From: Ammoniphilus sp. CFH 90114
Lineage (GTDB): Bacteria > Bacillota > Bacilli > Aneurinibacillales > RAOX-1
DNA: 64,000 bases
NCBI RefSeq assembly: GCF_004123195.1
Contig: NZ_SDLI01000001.1
Location: 546,133-610,132 of the forward strand
Reading direction: 5' to 3'
Made by a program: the position numbers and the translations under genes. The notes under the pieces are model-generated. The model had not been told where the DNA came from. It made no database searches and saw only the letters and a program-made list of their open reading frames with translations. Shown one piece after another: positions 28,394 through 37,537 of this stretch. The stretch's first letter is position 1, and each line of letters begins with the position of its first letter.

Positions 28394-28446
28394 AAGAGGG
28401 GCTCGAACCCAAAAGCAGACAGCTTTGGGACAGCCCCTCTTTTTTG
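28394..28446 (+). terminator. Terminator after the YtqB-like gene
   Basis: AAGAGGGGCT pairs with AGCCCCTCTT, followed by TTTTTT. The reverse strand also carries an A-run start, so it may serve the convergent small gene partly. Confidence 0.85.
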
Positions 28447-28453
28447 CAAAAGT

Positions 28454-28651
28454 TTATTGCTCACCAGGGTTCCCAATTTTCTTGTGGAAAGGAACCTTCT
28501 TATTCTTTAAGCCTTCATAATGCTCAGGGGCATATTGTCGTACCTGTGACTTTGCTTCACGCGGACGAGGACGCCCAGCAGGCTTATAGAATTCGGTTGC
28601 AAACTCCGCTCTTGCAAAGTCACGTTTATTTCGGAAAATGTCATTAGGCAA
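28454..28651 (-). CDS. Small basic protein, minus strand
   Basis: A 65-residue, lysine/arginine-rich protein starting MPNDIFRNKRDFARAEFATE. The TTG start is supported by TAAGGAGGTG on the minus strand, 9 bases upstream. I do not recognise the family. It is rich in charged residues, has no cysteine and no membrane segment. It stands alone, convergent with the methylase. A 67-residue reading frame on the other strand at 28444-28647 has no ribosome binding site and is discarded. Confidence 0.68.
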   Translation of the reverse strand: MPNDIFRNKRDFARAEFATEFYKPAGRPRPREAKSQVRQYAPEHYEGLKNKKVPFHKKIGNPGEQ

Positions 28652-28802
28652 GTGAACTACACCTCCTTATGTCAACTACCTTTAGCTTTACCTGCTGAAC
28701 GCAAAACATGGCATGTAAGATTCACCAGTGCATGGAGCCATCTTGGTTAGGGAAACGTAAGCTTATCATGAAGTAGCGGAATAACCAAGGGAGGTGGAGC
28801 GA

Positions 28803-29087
28803 GTGTGGTATACTGCATCTGTATTATTTCGTTTGGAAGCAATAGGAGAATTGCCTACTCACTGTGAAACCCTAGTTTTACTAAAGGCTGATTCGGAGGA
28901 CGAAGCAGCGATACTAGCAAATCAATGGGGAAAAGAATATGAAGACGAGATATGGGAAACAGATGGGAAAAAAACGCGCTGGGTATATGAGCAGGTCCTT
29001 GATCTCTGGGAGTTGTTTGACGATGAGATTCGCTCTGGAACGGAGGTTTACAGCCGATTCTGGGCAACTCCTCCGTATGTTGAATAG
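28803..29087 (+). CDS. DUF4288 domain protein
   Basis: A 94-residue acidic protein starting MWYTASVLFRLEA. The pattern W-Y-A-x-x-L-F, then E-x-L-V-L-L-K-A-x-x-E-D-E-A, fits the DUF4288 family, whose function is unknown. The GTG at 28803 is chosen because GGGAGGTGG lies 5-13 bases before it; the earlier GTG at 28794 is inside that site. It is followed by another small gene 85 bases on. Confidence 0.75.
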   Translation: MWYTASVLFRLEAIGELPTHCETLVLLKADSEDEAAILANQWGKEYEDEIWETDGKKTRWVYEQVLDLWELFDDEIRSGTEVYSRFWATPPYVE

Positions 29088-29172
29088 TAAAACAAATAAA
29101 AAAGGATAGACGGCGAACGATTTTCCATTTAAAATAAATGTCGGAAAAAAAATATAGGCATAGGTGATACAT

Positions 29173-29328
29173 ATGGGTAGATATCAAATTTTATTTGAGA
29201 CAACAGAAGGAAAACAAATCACCGGTCACATGCTGGCGAATAACCAAGAAGAAGCCAGAAAAAGAGCGGAACAAGATTTAAATGAAAAAAATGGATTGAA
29301 GAGAGTTATCGAAGTTAAAGAAAGATAA
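29173..29328 (+). CDS. Small protein, 51 residues
   Basis: Starts MGRYQILFETTEGKQITGHM and ends in a charged helix (EEARKRAEQDLNEKNGL). The predicted pattern is strand-strand-helix-strand. The ribosome binding site is weak (AGGTGAT). Its pattern is similar in style to the DUF4288 neighbour, so the two may be related or co-expressed. Family not recognised. Confidence 0.55.
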   Translation: MGRYQILFETTEGKQITGHMLANNQEEARKRAEQDLNEKNGLKRVIEVKER

Positions 29329-29530
29329 CCAGCCAAGCAGTCACAATGAGGTGGCTGTTTCTTTTTTCTATAAAAATCTAAGGCTAGCGTACATAAGTTT
29401 TACTTTGACAAGTCATTTGTTATAATAGGGTAGTTAAAGTGTGAACAATAATAAAAATAATTATGTCCACTAACACGCTAAGGTGTTTCAGATAAATGCG
29501 AGAACGTCTTATTCCATAAGGAGTGATTTG

Positions 29531-31045
29531 ATGTCTGACAAGGATTATAGCCAATATTTCCAAACGACGTACAATGGTGAATCTAAGAAGAAAAAACCAA
29601 AAACAGCAGAGGATGTTGGATACTTCCAAAAAGAAGCTAAACGTCGTGGGAAAGAAGAAATAATGGTCGTCAATTTTGACCCTATACCTGATGAACTTAA
29701 GGAACTGGGCAAGGATAAAACGTACTGCCTTGTAACATTTGGATGTCAAATGAATGAACATGATAGTGAAACGATTGCCGGTATTCTCGAGAACATGGGA
29801 TATACCTCTACGGATAATGAGCGTCAGGCTGATATAGTGCTTTATAACACCTGTGCGATCCGTGAAAATGCAGAAGACAAGGTTTTTGGTCATCTTGGAG
29901 CGCTTAAAGCGGTTAAGTTAGAACGGCCCGAGATGATTATTGGCGTTTGTGGATGTATGTCTCAAGATGAGTCTGTGGTCAATCGCATTCTACAGAAGTA
30001 TCAACATGTCGATTTGATTTTTGGAACACATAATATCCACCGTCTTCCTATTCTCTTAAGAGACTCCTTATATAGCAAGGAAATGGTCGTAGAGGTATGG
30101 GCCAAAGAAGGAGACGTCATAGAGAACATGCCCAAGGTGCGTGAGGGCGGACTAAAAGCATGGGTCAACATTATGTACGGCTGTGACAAGTTTTGTACGT
30201 ATTGTATTGTTCCTTATACAAGAGGAAAAGAACGTAGTCGTTTACCGGAAGATGTTGTTTCCGAAGTAAGAGAACTAGCGAGACAGGGTTATAAGGAAAT
30301 TACATTGTTAGGACAGAATGTTAATGCTTATGGTAAGGACCTAACCGACCGCAACTACCTCTTTGGAGACTTAATGGACGATATATCCAAGATTGACGTC
30401 CCTCGAGTACGTTTTACTACGAGTCATCCGCGTGATTTTGATGATCATCTGATTGAAGTTCTTGCTAAGGGTGGGAATCTTGTTGAGCACATTCATCTTC
30501 CTGTTCAATCCGGAAATACGGAGATCCTCAAGAAGATGGCTCGCAAGTACACGAGAGAACAATACATGGAACTAGTCAACAAAATTAAGAAGGCCATTCC
30601 TAATGCTGTTTTAACTACGGATATTATTGTTGGTTTCCCGGGTGAAACAGAAGAGCAATTCCAAGATACCATTTCTATGGTAGAAGAGGTAAGATATGAT
30701 TCTGCGTATACCTTCATCTATTCTCCTCGGCACGGTACACCTGCTGCAGGAATGGAAGACGATATTACCGAAGAGGTGAAGAAGGAACGTCTTCAGCGTC
30801 TAATGGAGGTTGTTAATCGTATTGCAAGAGAAAAGAATGAAGAACTGACGGGACAAGTCGTTGAACTCCTAGTAGAGGGAGAATCAAAGAATAATCCTAA
30901 TGTTTTATCCGGAAGAACTCGAAGTAATAAATTAGTGCACTTTGTAGGACCAAAGGATTGTATCGGTAAGTTTGTCCATGTTAAAATTACAGAGGCTAAG
31001 ACATGGACATTATATGGGGAACTTATGACGAAGGTGGAGGTTTAA
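29531..31045 (+). CDS. miaB: tRNA-2-methylthio-N6-isopentenyladenosine methylthiotransferase MiaB
   Basis: A radical-SAM enzyme adding a methylthio group to i6A37 of tRNAs; it acts after MiaA (41839). The MTTase domain has the cluster cysteines in [20 protein letters not shown] and GVCGCMSQ. The radical SAM motif is CDKFCTYC, and a TRAM domain ends it. The first ~65 residues are a charged extension usual in Bacillales. The ATG at 29531 (504 residues) is chosen since AAGGAGTGA precedes it; an upstream in-frame ATG at 29483 lacks one. ricA begins one base after its stop. Confidence 0.94.
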   Translation: MSDKDYSQYFQTTYNGESKKKKPKTAEDVGYFQKEAKRRGKEEIMVVNFDPIPDELKELGKDKTYCLVTFGCQMNEHDSETIAGILENMGYTSTDNERQADIVLYNTCAIRENAEDKVFGHLGALKAVKLERPEMIIGVCGCMSQDESVVNRILQKYQHVDLIFGTHNIHRLPILLRDSLYSKEMVVEVWAKEGDVIENMPKVREGGLKAWVNIMYGCDKFCTYCIVPYTRGKERSRLPEDVVSEVRELARQGYKEITLLGQNVNAYGKDLTDRNYLFGDLMDDISKIDVPRVRFTTSHPRDFDDHLIEVLAKGGNLVEHIHLPVQSGNTEILKKMARKYTREQYMELVNKIKKAIPNAVLTTDIIVGFPGETEEQFQDTISMVEEVRYDSAYTFIYSPRHGTPAAGMEDDITEEVKKERLQRLMEVVNRIAREKNEELTGQVVELLVEGESKNNPNVLSGRTRSNKLVHFVGPKDCIGKFVHVKITEAKTWTLYGELMTKVEV

Positions 31046-31046
31046 G

Positions 31047-31505
31047 ATGGGGATGGGGAACGAACAACAAGTTATTAATCAATCAATTATCGTAGATAAA
31101 GCGAAGGAACTAGCGGACATTATCGCAAGATCCAATGAAGTGGAATTCTATAAAAAAGCAGAACAACAAATTAAAGGCAACGCTAAAATACAGGAGCTTA
31201 TCAGTGCCATTAAGAAAAAGCAGAAAGAAGCGGTCGCATTAGAACATCTAGGTCGCACGGAACTCATTAAAAAAGTGGAAGCTGAAATTGACCAACTTCA
31301 GCAAGAACTTGATGAAATTCCTGTTGTGGCAGAATTCAAACAAACCCAATTGGATATAAACGATCTATTGCAAATGGTAACGAATGTAATTGCAAATACA
31401 GTATCCCAGAATATCATCGTATCGACTGGCGGGGATCCGCTAAGCGGTGAAACCGGTTATCCGAAAGCTGGAGCCGGGGATCACGATGACTGTGGTTGCT
31501 GCTAA
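31047..31505 (+). CDS. ricA: RicA (YmcA), RNase Y-associated regulator
   Basis: Member of the YlbF/YmcA family. In B. subtilis RicA, with RicF (YlbF) and RicT (YaaT), binds RNase Y, carries iron-sulfur clusters, and affects competence, sporulation and biofilms. It is almost wholly helical (residues 10-125). The C-terminus ends DDCGCC, giving three cysteines that fit the known cluster-binding tail. Length is 152 residues. GGTGGAGG lies in the miaB end. It is coupled with miaB and closes that operon. Confidence 0.9.
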   Translation: MGMGNEQQVINQSIIVDKAKELADIIARSNEVEFYKKAEQQIKGNAKIQELISAIKKKQKEAVALEHLGRTELIKKVEAEIDQLQQELDEIPVVAEFKQTQLDINDLLQMVTNVIANTVSQNIIVSTGGDPLSGETGYPKAGAGDHDDCGCC

Positions 31506-31516
31506 TAGGATAATTA

Positions 31517-31546
31517 GAGAGTGCTCTTATGAGCGCTCTCTTTTTC
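31517..31546 (+). terminator. Terminator after ricA
   Basis: GAGAGTGCTC, TTAT, GAGCGCTCTC, then TTTTTCTTTTT. Confidence 0.92.
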
Positions 31547-31574
31547 TTTTTCCTCTGTTTAAGAAGTAAGAACG

Positions 31575-31694
31575 CTAGACGAATGACCTGCATAGGCTGA
31601 AGTAAACATAGAAAAATGTTCAAGGTTTGGAAGTACGTTTGTGAATTCACTTTTAACAAAGTGAATCTTGCACCCTAGACGAATGTCCTGCATA
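31575..31694 (+). repeat. Direct repeat pair in front of cotE
   Basis: CTAGACGAATGACCTGCATA at 31575-31594 recurs as CTAGACGAATGTCCTGCATA at 31675-31694, 19 of 20 identical and exactly 100 bp apart. Each copy ends with CATA, which could be the start of a mother-cell -10 element (the second reads CATACAAAT). Between them lie the palindrome GTGAATTCAC (31641) and the hairpin TTCACTTT/AAAGTGAA. Confidence 0.75.
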
Positions 31695-31731
31695 CAAATG
31701 TACTGAAAAGCAGTATGGAGGAGGTAAAAAC

Positions 31732-32286
31732 ATGCCGAGTACAGATAAAGAAATGCAGTGCCGTGAAATTATTACAAAAGCGGTCTGTGGAAAAGGTCGT
31801 AAGTTCTCTCAAAGAACCCACACCCTTACCCCTAAGCAAACCCCTTCCAACATCTTGGGATGCTGGATTATCAATCACTCCTTCGATGCGGATAAGGTAG
31901 GTGACGTGATCGAGGTTTCGGGTTCCTATGATATTCAAATCTGGGTATCATTTAACAACAATACGGATACGGCAGTAATCAAGGAAAATGTTTCGTTCGT
32001 TGAGAATGTTCCTCTGTCCTTCTATGACAACAATTGCCGTGGGAAGCTCGAGGTTCACGCTCAAGCAACCCAGCAACCGAACTGTCTCGAAGCGCGGATT
32101 TCTGCAGGCGGAGACATTGTTGTAAGAGTGGAGAGTGAATTTGCAGTAGAAGTCATCGGTGAAACCAAGTTATGTGTTGTCATTTGCGATAGTTGTGATG
32201 ATGGCGACAAGGATGTCGACTTCGAAGATCTTGAAGATGTGGAAGACTTCGATGATCTTGATGGATTAATCGATGACCTTGATTAA
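31732..32286 (+). CDS. cotE: Outer spore coat morphogenetic protein CotE
   Basis: Directs assembly of the outer spore coat in the mother cell. Family features are clear: CREIITKAVCGKGRKFSQ, ILGCWIINHSF, GSYDIQIWVSFNNNTDTAV near the middle, and a very acidic C-terminal tail rich in D and E (FEDLEDVEDFDDLDGLIDD). It is 184 residues long. GGAGGAGGT precedes the ATG. It is a single gene between terminators, preceded by the repeat pair described above, in keeping with sigma-E/sigma-K control known for the family. Confidence 0.96.
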   Translation: MPSTDKEMQCREIITKAVCGKGRKFSQRTHTLTPKQTPSNILGCWIINHSFDADKVGDVIEVSGSYDIQIWVSFNNNTDTAVIKENVSFVENVPLSFYDNNCRGKLEVHAQATQQPNCLEARISAGGDIVVRVESEFAVEVIGETKLCVVICDSCDDGDKDVDFEDLEDVEDFDDLDGLIDDLD

Positions 32287-32294
32287 AAAAGGTT

Positions 32295-32317
32295 AGGGAG
32301 GGTGAACCTCCCTTTTT
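32295..32317 (+). terminator. Terminator after cotE
   Basis: AGGGAGG, GTGAA, CCTCCCT, TTTT. Compact stem 10 bases after the stop codon. Confidence 0.85.
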
Positions 32318-32449
32318 GTTTTCTTGTTGTATACCCATTTAATTTTTGATTCGCACCCTCTTGGAATAGGCGCATATGCTGATATGGAGCTATTGCGGTA
32401 TTCTTGGCATTGAGGACCATCCCTTGATGTTGGAGAAAGGAAGAGTTGA

Positions 32450-33883
32450 ATGTCAGCATTCTTGATATATTCTAAGCAGAACTCATTGGCGCCATTACTG
32501 TCTCTCCTGAAGATCCCGAGTGGTACCACTCTGACCAATGAAGATGCGGATGTTGTCATCCAATGGGGAGGTAATTCCTTTACGGCACAGGATCCTTCCA
32601 GACATGTGCTAAATGGAGCAGAAGGGTTAGCCAACGTATCTAACAGGCGACTTATGCTGGATATGTTGAAGTGGAATGGGATTCCCACAGTAGACAGTAA
32701 TCAGCGTTCTTCCAAAGTGTCTACAATCAGGAGGTATTTCGTTACCGTTTTTCAGCAGCAAGAACTTGCTCTCTTCCGATCACGTGGTCGAAAAGTATGG
32801 TTGACCAATGAAATTTCCGCCAGTACGGATGATTCATATGAAGAAATTCCAATGAATCGAAGCGTGAGAGAAGTACGTAAGGTTCTTCGCTTAGCTGTTC
32901 GCAGTCTGTATTCGGTTGGGTTGGACTTTGGTGGTGTACTGATTGCGATCGGCCTTAATGGGGGTATGCAAGTTATTGATATTACACCTACCCCTAGATT
33001 AAATGGAGATCTAGCCCAAAAATTTGCTAACGCCATACATGAGTATGTAGCCGTGTATAGCAGGAAACCTAAACCTGTTACCCTCGGTGCAGATCCTGAA
33101 TTTGTATTGAGGAACAAAACGAGCGGTAAAATGGTGTTGGCCTCCCGTTACTTTGGTAAGAAAGGGAAAGTGGGATGCGATCATATATGGCTTCGCAGTG
33201 ATCAAACAAGAAAACAGCTGCCTCTAGCGGAATTGCGACCAGATCCCACTCAAGACCCAAGGCAACTAACAGTGAACCTATATAAGACCATGCTCTTCGC
33301 TGAAAAGAAGATAGGAAACTCCTCCATTGAATGGTTGGCAGGAGGCATGCCACTAAAAGGTTATCCTATCGGTGGGCATATTCACTTTAGTCGAGCACCC
33401 GTGAATTCTTCTTTTTTACGAGCTTTGGATTCATACTTAGCCCTTCCTCTCATGTTAATTGAAAATCATCATTCCCTCAATCGTAGACCTAAATATGGTT
33501 TTCTTGGGGATTTTAGGAAACAATTTCACGGTGGTTTTGAATACCGTACACTCCCAAGTTGGCTAGTTTCTCCCCGAGTGACCAAAGGAGTTTTGGCCTT
33601 AGCCAAACTCATTGCGGAATCCTATACTGAACTTCATCAGCTGCCGGTTCTAAATCCCACCGTTCAGAGAGCATTTTATGAAGGGAATAAAGACATTGTA
33701 TTAAGTGCCGTACATTCTGTTTGGGCAAAGTTGGAGAAAACAAATGATTATTCGAAATACCAACATTATATAAATCCACTCCGCGATATGATGTTTCGTA
33801 TGGAGGTGTGGAACGAGTTCCAAGATATTCGGGTCGCTTGGCAAATCCCTCCCTATTCTCATAAGAAATCACTCATTGTATGA
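32450..33883 (+). CDS. Putative amidoligase: ATP-grasp-like half fused to COOH-NH2 ligase half
   Basis: A 477-residue two-part protein. Residues 1-205 resemble an ATP-grasp fold (NRRLMLDMLKWNGIPTV, RRYFVTVFQQQ, LDFGGVLIAI) but the metal/ATP motif usually E-x-N-x-x-P reads DITPTP (177-182), so this half may be inactive. Residues 210-470 match the phage phiEco32-like COOH-NH2 ligase type 2 family, a glutamine-synthetase fold: LGADPEF (212-218), AELRPDP (260-266), GGHIHF (308-313) and EYRTLPSWL (364-372). Such enzymes form amide bonds on peptides or small molecules. It lies directly after cotE, so a coat or envelope substrate is possible but unproven. AAAGGAAGAG lies near the ATG. Confidence 0.7.
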   Translation: MSAFLIYSKQNSLAPLLSLLKIPSGTTLTNEDADVVIQWGGNSFTAQDPSRHVLNGAEGLANVSNRRLMLDMLKWNGIPTVDSNQRSSKVSTIRRYFVTVFQQQELALFRSRGRKVWLTNEISASTDDSYEEIPMNRSVREVRKVLRLAVRSLYSVGLDFGGVLIAIGLNGGMQVIDITPTPRLNGDLAQKFANAIHEYVAVYSRKPKPVTLGADPEFVLRNKTSGKMVLASRYFGKKGKVGCDHIWLRSDQTRKQLPLAELRPDPTQDPRQLTVNLYKTMLFAEKKIGNSSIEWLAGGMPLKGYPIGGHIHFSRAPVNSSFLRALDSYLALPLMLIENHHSLNRRPKYGFLGDFRKQFHGGFEYRTLPSWLVSPRVTKGVLALAKLIAESYTELHQLPVLNPTVQRAFYEGNKDIVLSAVHSVWAKLEKTNDYSKYQHYINPLRDMMFRMEVWNEFQDIRVAWQIPPYSHKKSLIV

Positions 33884-33922
33884 TATAATAGTGTCGATTT
33901 GTGATTTAGGAGAGGAAGTCTA

Positions 33923-36529
33923 ATGGCTAAATATACACCGATGATGGAACAATATCTATCAATTAAGGCAGACTATCCAGATGCCTTTCTTTTTTTTCGT
34001 TTAGGAGATTTTTATGAGCTTTTTTTCGATGACGCTGTTTTAGCTGCAAGAGAACTTGAGATAACCCTTACAGGACGAGATGGGGGCGGAGAAGAGAAGA
34101 TTCCCATGTGTGGGGTGCCTTACCACTCTGTTGATTCCTACTTACAGGCATTATTAGGGAAAGGCTATAAAATTGCAATATGTGAACAGGTAGAAGATCC
34201 TAGGGTGGCCAAAGGGGTTGTTCGGCGAGAGGTTGTTCGAGTGTTGACTCCTGGTACGGTTATGGAAGGAAAGATGTTGTCTGACCGGGAGAACAACTAC
34301 CTCGTATCAGTCTGGATGGAGAAAGGTCAATTTGCCATGGCGGCATGTGACATTTCGACCGGGCATTTCCATGCTGGCTCATTTCATTCTTCGCAGCAAC
34401 TGATCGGGGAAGCTTTATCCTTCCAACCAAAAGAAATCTTGGTCTACCATAATGAGGAAGGTCAGATGTTAAAAGACCGCTTCCATGTTATGGGTGTAGG
34501 AGCCATTCAGCTACTAAAAGGCCATAATGAAGAGGAGCTAGTGAGGTTAGCGAGGTCTCAGTTTTCTGTAGAGCTGGAAGAGCCTCTGCTCCGGAAGAAT
34601 GTTGGACTACTGCTGTCCTATCTAATGGAGACTCAAAAGAGAACTTTGGGACATATTCAGACCTTAGACATTTATCAATCAGAACAATATATGATGCTCG
34701 ATCTCTACTCAAAGAGAAATCTAGAATTGACAGAAACTTTAATGGATCAGTCCAAAAAGGGTTCTCTTCTTTGGTATTTAGATCATACTATTACTCCCAT
34801 GGGAGCTCGTATGTTACGAAAATGGATAGACAAGCCTCTTGCTAATCGGGACAGGATCGAACAGCGCTTAGATGCCGTGGAATTCTTTACTCAACAATTC
34901 ATGTTACGGGTCGAACTAAGGAATTATTTGAAATCCATTTATGATCTAGAGCGCTTAGCAGGGAGAGTCTCGTATGGGAATGCAAACGCTAGGGATCTGG
35001 CCAATTTGCGGAGCTCCTTGGAGTGCATACCAAATATTAAAGGACTGTTACGCGGCGGATCGTACCTTCTTCCTACTGGGCTGGAACGAATCGTTGCAGG
35101 GCTCGATGAATGCGAGGACATCGTTCATCTTATAGGTCATGCGATCGCTGAAGAACCACCGATCTCCTTAAAGGATGGAGGTTTAATTCGTGAAGGTTAT
35201 GATGAGTATTTAGATAAACTAAAGATGACTAGCCGAGACGGTAAAAAGTGGATTACTGAGCTAGAACAGAAAGAACGTGAAGCAACGGGCATTAAGTCCT
35301 TAAAAATAGGCTACAATAAAATATTTGGCTATTATATCGAAGTGACAAGAGCTAATTTAGCGTCCATTCCCTCTGGTCGATATGAAAGAAAGCAAACCTT
35401 AGCCAATGCAGAGAGATTTGTTACCCCGGAGTTGAAAGAGAAAGAAGCACTCATTCTTGAGGCAGAAGAGAAGTTAACGGAGTTAGAGTACCAAATTTTT
35501 GTTGATATTCGAAACCAAGTAGCCGTGGAAATTGCAAGACTTCAGGCATTGGCTAGGGAAGTGGCCTCTCTTGATGTTCTTAGTTCATTGGCCGAGGTTG
35601 CTCAAGAGCATCGTCTTGTTCGTCCACGCATAGCCGATCAATCGTCTATAGCCATCGTAGAAGGAAGGCATCCTGTAGTAGAGAGAGTACTTGAAACAGA
35701 ATCTTTTATCGCCAATGATACGATGTTAAATGATGAGGATCAACGTATGTTACTGATTACGGGACCCAATATGGCTGGGAAGAGTACTTACATGCGCCAG
35801 TTAGCTTTAATTGTGATTATGGCCCAACTAGGTAGTTTTGTCCCTGCTAATGAGGCGACCTTGTCCTTAGTAGATCGAATATTTACCCGCATTGGGGCAG
35901 CTGATGATTTAGTTGGCGGTCAGAGCACATTCATGGTTGAAATGAAAGATATTCAGTTGATGACCACCCAAGCTACGAAAAACAGTTTGGTTATCATTGA
36001 TGAGATCGGAAGAGGGACCTCTACACATGATGGGATGTCCATTGCTCAAGCCGTTATTGAGTTTCTCCATAGTGAAGTAGGCTGTAAAGCCCTTGTATCT
36101 ACCCATTACCATGAATTAGCTATCCTAGAGGACGAGCTTCCCTGCTTGAAAAACTTTCACATGGCTGTCCAAGAGAAAGAGAGCAATGTGATATTCCTAA
36201 GAAAGCTGAAGCGGGGAGCTACCGATGAGAGTTATGGTATCTACTGTGCCAAGCTGGCCGGTTTGCCAAGTAATATAATTAGCAGAGCTCAGGAACTCCT
36301 AGCCAACTATAAGCACACCCCCTTAGTTGGTTCAGTGGAACAGGCTGCGAGTAGTGAAAACTTACAGCTAGACCTTTTTGCAGTTCATGAACCACCAAAG
36401 GAAAAGATAGATGAATCAAAGAAAAAATATGAAAAAATAGTCAAAGATCTAAAAGAAGTCGACTTGCTAAATATGACACCCTTGCAAGCACTCAACTATC
36501 TTCATGAGCTCAAGCAAAAGCTTAGGTAA
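33923..36529 (+). CDS. mutS: DNA mismatch repair protein MutS
   Basis: Recognises mismatches and starts repair. The N-terminal mismatch-binding motif is FFRLGDFYELF (Phe-x-Glu wedge) near residues 24-34, then the connector, the clamp, and the ATPase with Walker A GPNMAGKSTYMRQ near residue 613 and the Walker B region LVIIDEIGRGTSTHDG. The end has the dimerisation helix and a short C-terminal tail. At 868 residues it is full length. AGGAGAGGAAG precedes the ATG. mutL lies 2.7 kb further with three small or unrelated genes between, unlike the usual adjacent pair. Confidence 0.98.
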   Translation: MAKYTPMMEQYLSIKADYPDAFLFFRLGDFYELFFDDAVLAARELEITLTGRDGGGEEKIPMCGVPYHSVDSYLQALLGKGYKIAICEQVEDPRVAKGVVRREVVRVLTPGTVMEGKMLSDRENNYLVSVWMEKGQFAMAACDISTGHFHAGSFHSSQQLIGEALSFQPKEILVYHNEEGQMLKDRFHVMGVGAIQLLKGHNEEELVRLARSQFSVELEEPLLRKNVGLLLSYLMETQKRTLGHIQTLDIYQSEQYMMLDLYSKRNLELTETLMDQSKKGSLLWYLDHTITPMGARMLRKWIDKPLANRDRIEQRLDAVEFFTQQFMLRVELRNYLKSIYDLERLAGRVSYGNANARDLANLRSSLECIPNIKGLLRGGSYLLPTGLERIVAGLDECEDIVHLIGHAIAEEPPISLKDGGLIREGYDEYLDKLKMTSRDGKKWITELEQKEREATGIKSLKIGYNKIFGYYIEVTRANLASIPSGRYERKQTLANAERFVTPELKEKEALILEAEEKLTELEYQIFVDIRNQVAVEIARLQALAREVASLDVLSSLAEVAQEHRLVRPRIADQSSIAIVEGRHPVVERVLETESFIANDTMLNDEDQRMLLITGPNMAGKSTYMRQLALIVIMAQLGSFVPANEATLSLVDRIFTRIGAADDLVGGQSTFMVEMKDIQLMTTQATKNSLVIIDEIGRGTSTHDGMSIAQAVIEFLHSEVGCKALVSTHYHELAILEDELPCLKNFHMAVQEKESNVIFLRKLKRGATDESYGIYCAKLAGLPSNIISRAQELLANYKHTPLVGSVEQAASSENLQLDLFAVHEPPKEKIDESKKKYEKIVKDLKEVDLLNMTPLQALNYLHELKQKLR

Positions 36530-36547
36530 TTCACCTAAGCTTTTTTT
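36516..36547 (+). terminator. Terminator after mutS
   Basis: AAAAGCTTAGGT, AATTC, ACCTAAGCTTTT, TTT. The stop codon is inside the stem. Confidence 0.92.
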
Positions 36548-36609
36548 AGTATAAAGATCGACATGGGGACATATAGATGGGAAGGTGTACATCAAGAGGA
36601 GGGATGAAA

Positions 36610-37491
36610 TTGAGGCTTTTGTGTCGATCCTTTATGAGCTTTGGGCTGCTTGCCTTTATTCTTGTCTTTTCCACTACGGAAAGCTCGGCTTTCTCAGATT
36701 TTAATGAGACTTACTGGGCAAAACCGCATCTGGTAAGATTAGCTGAAAAAAACTTGCTTGTTGCCAATGGACCTAACTATTACCCCCGAGCTGAAATTAC
36801 GAAAGAAGAGTTTCTGAGTATGGCAACCAAAATTTTAAACTTACATAGAGGTTCAAATTCTAGGCAGGATAAACGGGATGGATTTGGCTTTTTGACAAGG
36901 GAAGAAATGGTGACCATTGCTGCCCATCTCAAACAGCCAGATAAGAAGAAGCAAAAACAAACTCCACATCCTTTTAAAGATGATAAGGCTATTAGCAAAG
37001 GAGCTCGAAAATCTGTCTATATCGCTGTCCAGCAAGGCTGGATTTCGGGTATGGAGGATCATTATTTTGCTCCAAAGAAAAGGGTCACGCGAGCAGAAGC
37101 TGCTGTCCTCCTTGACCGCATGGCATTTGGGAATCCACCTCCACTTAACGAAAAAATAGTTTCCGTATCAGGAAGTCACTATGAATATAAGACGAAAATG
37201 TCTATGAAATCGACAGCCTATGGTCCCCATGTAGGTTCAAGGACCGCCACGGGTAAAAAAGTCAAGTTTGGCATGATAGCCGTCGATCCGAAAGTCATTG
37301 CCCTTGGAACGAAGGTGTATGTTACCGGCTACCAATCTCCATATTTACCGTCTGAAGGTTTTTTAGCTGTAGCGGAGGATACTGGGGGAGCCATAAAGGG
37401 CAAGAAAATTGATATTTTTATCAATCAATCTAGAAGGAATATTATGAAATATGGAGTACAGCAGGTAGATGTATATATATTGAAAGACTAA
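36610..37491 (+). CDS. Secreted SLH and 3D domain cell-wall protein
   Basis: Begins with a signal peptide (hydrophobic core LLAFILVFSTTES, cleavage after SSA). Two S-layer-homology-like units follow (YWAKPHLVRLAEKNLLVANG; KGARKSVYIAVQQGWISG with TRAEAAVLLDRM). The last 100 residues are a 3D domain (STAYGPHVGSRTATGKKVKFG, AEDTGGAIKGKKIDIF) as in MltA-like and Rpf-type lytic enzymes, with the three conserved aspartates. It is probably exported and wall-bound. The TTG at 36610 fits AGGAGGG at 36597-36603; in-frame ATGs at 36577 and 36604 are alternatives. Confidence 0.82.
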   Translation: MRLLCRSFMSFGLLAFILVFSTTESSAFSDFNETYWAKPHLVRLAEKNLLVANGPNYYPRAEITKEEFLSMATKILNLHRGSNSRQDKRDGFGFLTREEMVTIAAHLKQPDKKKQKQTPHPFKDDKAISKGARKSVYIAVQQGWISGMEDHYFAPKKRVTRAEAAVLLDRMAFGNPPPLNEKIVSVSGSHYEYKTKMSMKSTAYGPHVGSRTATGKKVKFGMIAVDPKVIALGTKVYVTGYQSPYLPSEGFLAVAEDTGGAIKGKKIDIFINQSRRNIMKYGVQQVDVYILKD

Positions 37492-37537
37492 GTGGTGGAT
37501 ATACTAAGGGCATCACTTAAGGTAAGGGGAAGGTTAT

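Noticed and set aside
28444-28647. 67-codon plus-strand frame
   Set aside because: No ribosome binding site, starts in the terminator T-run, and fully overlaps the better supported minus-strand gene.
36917-37159. 80-codon frame inside the 3D-domain gene
   Set aside because: Shadow frame in a strongly supported coding region.
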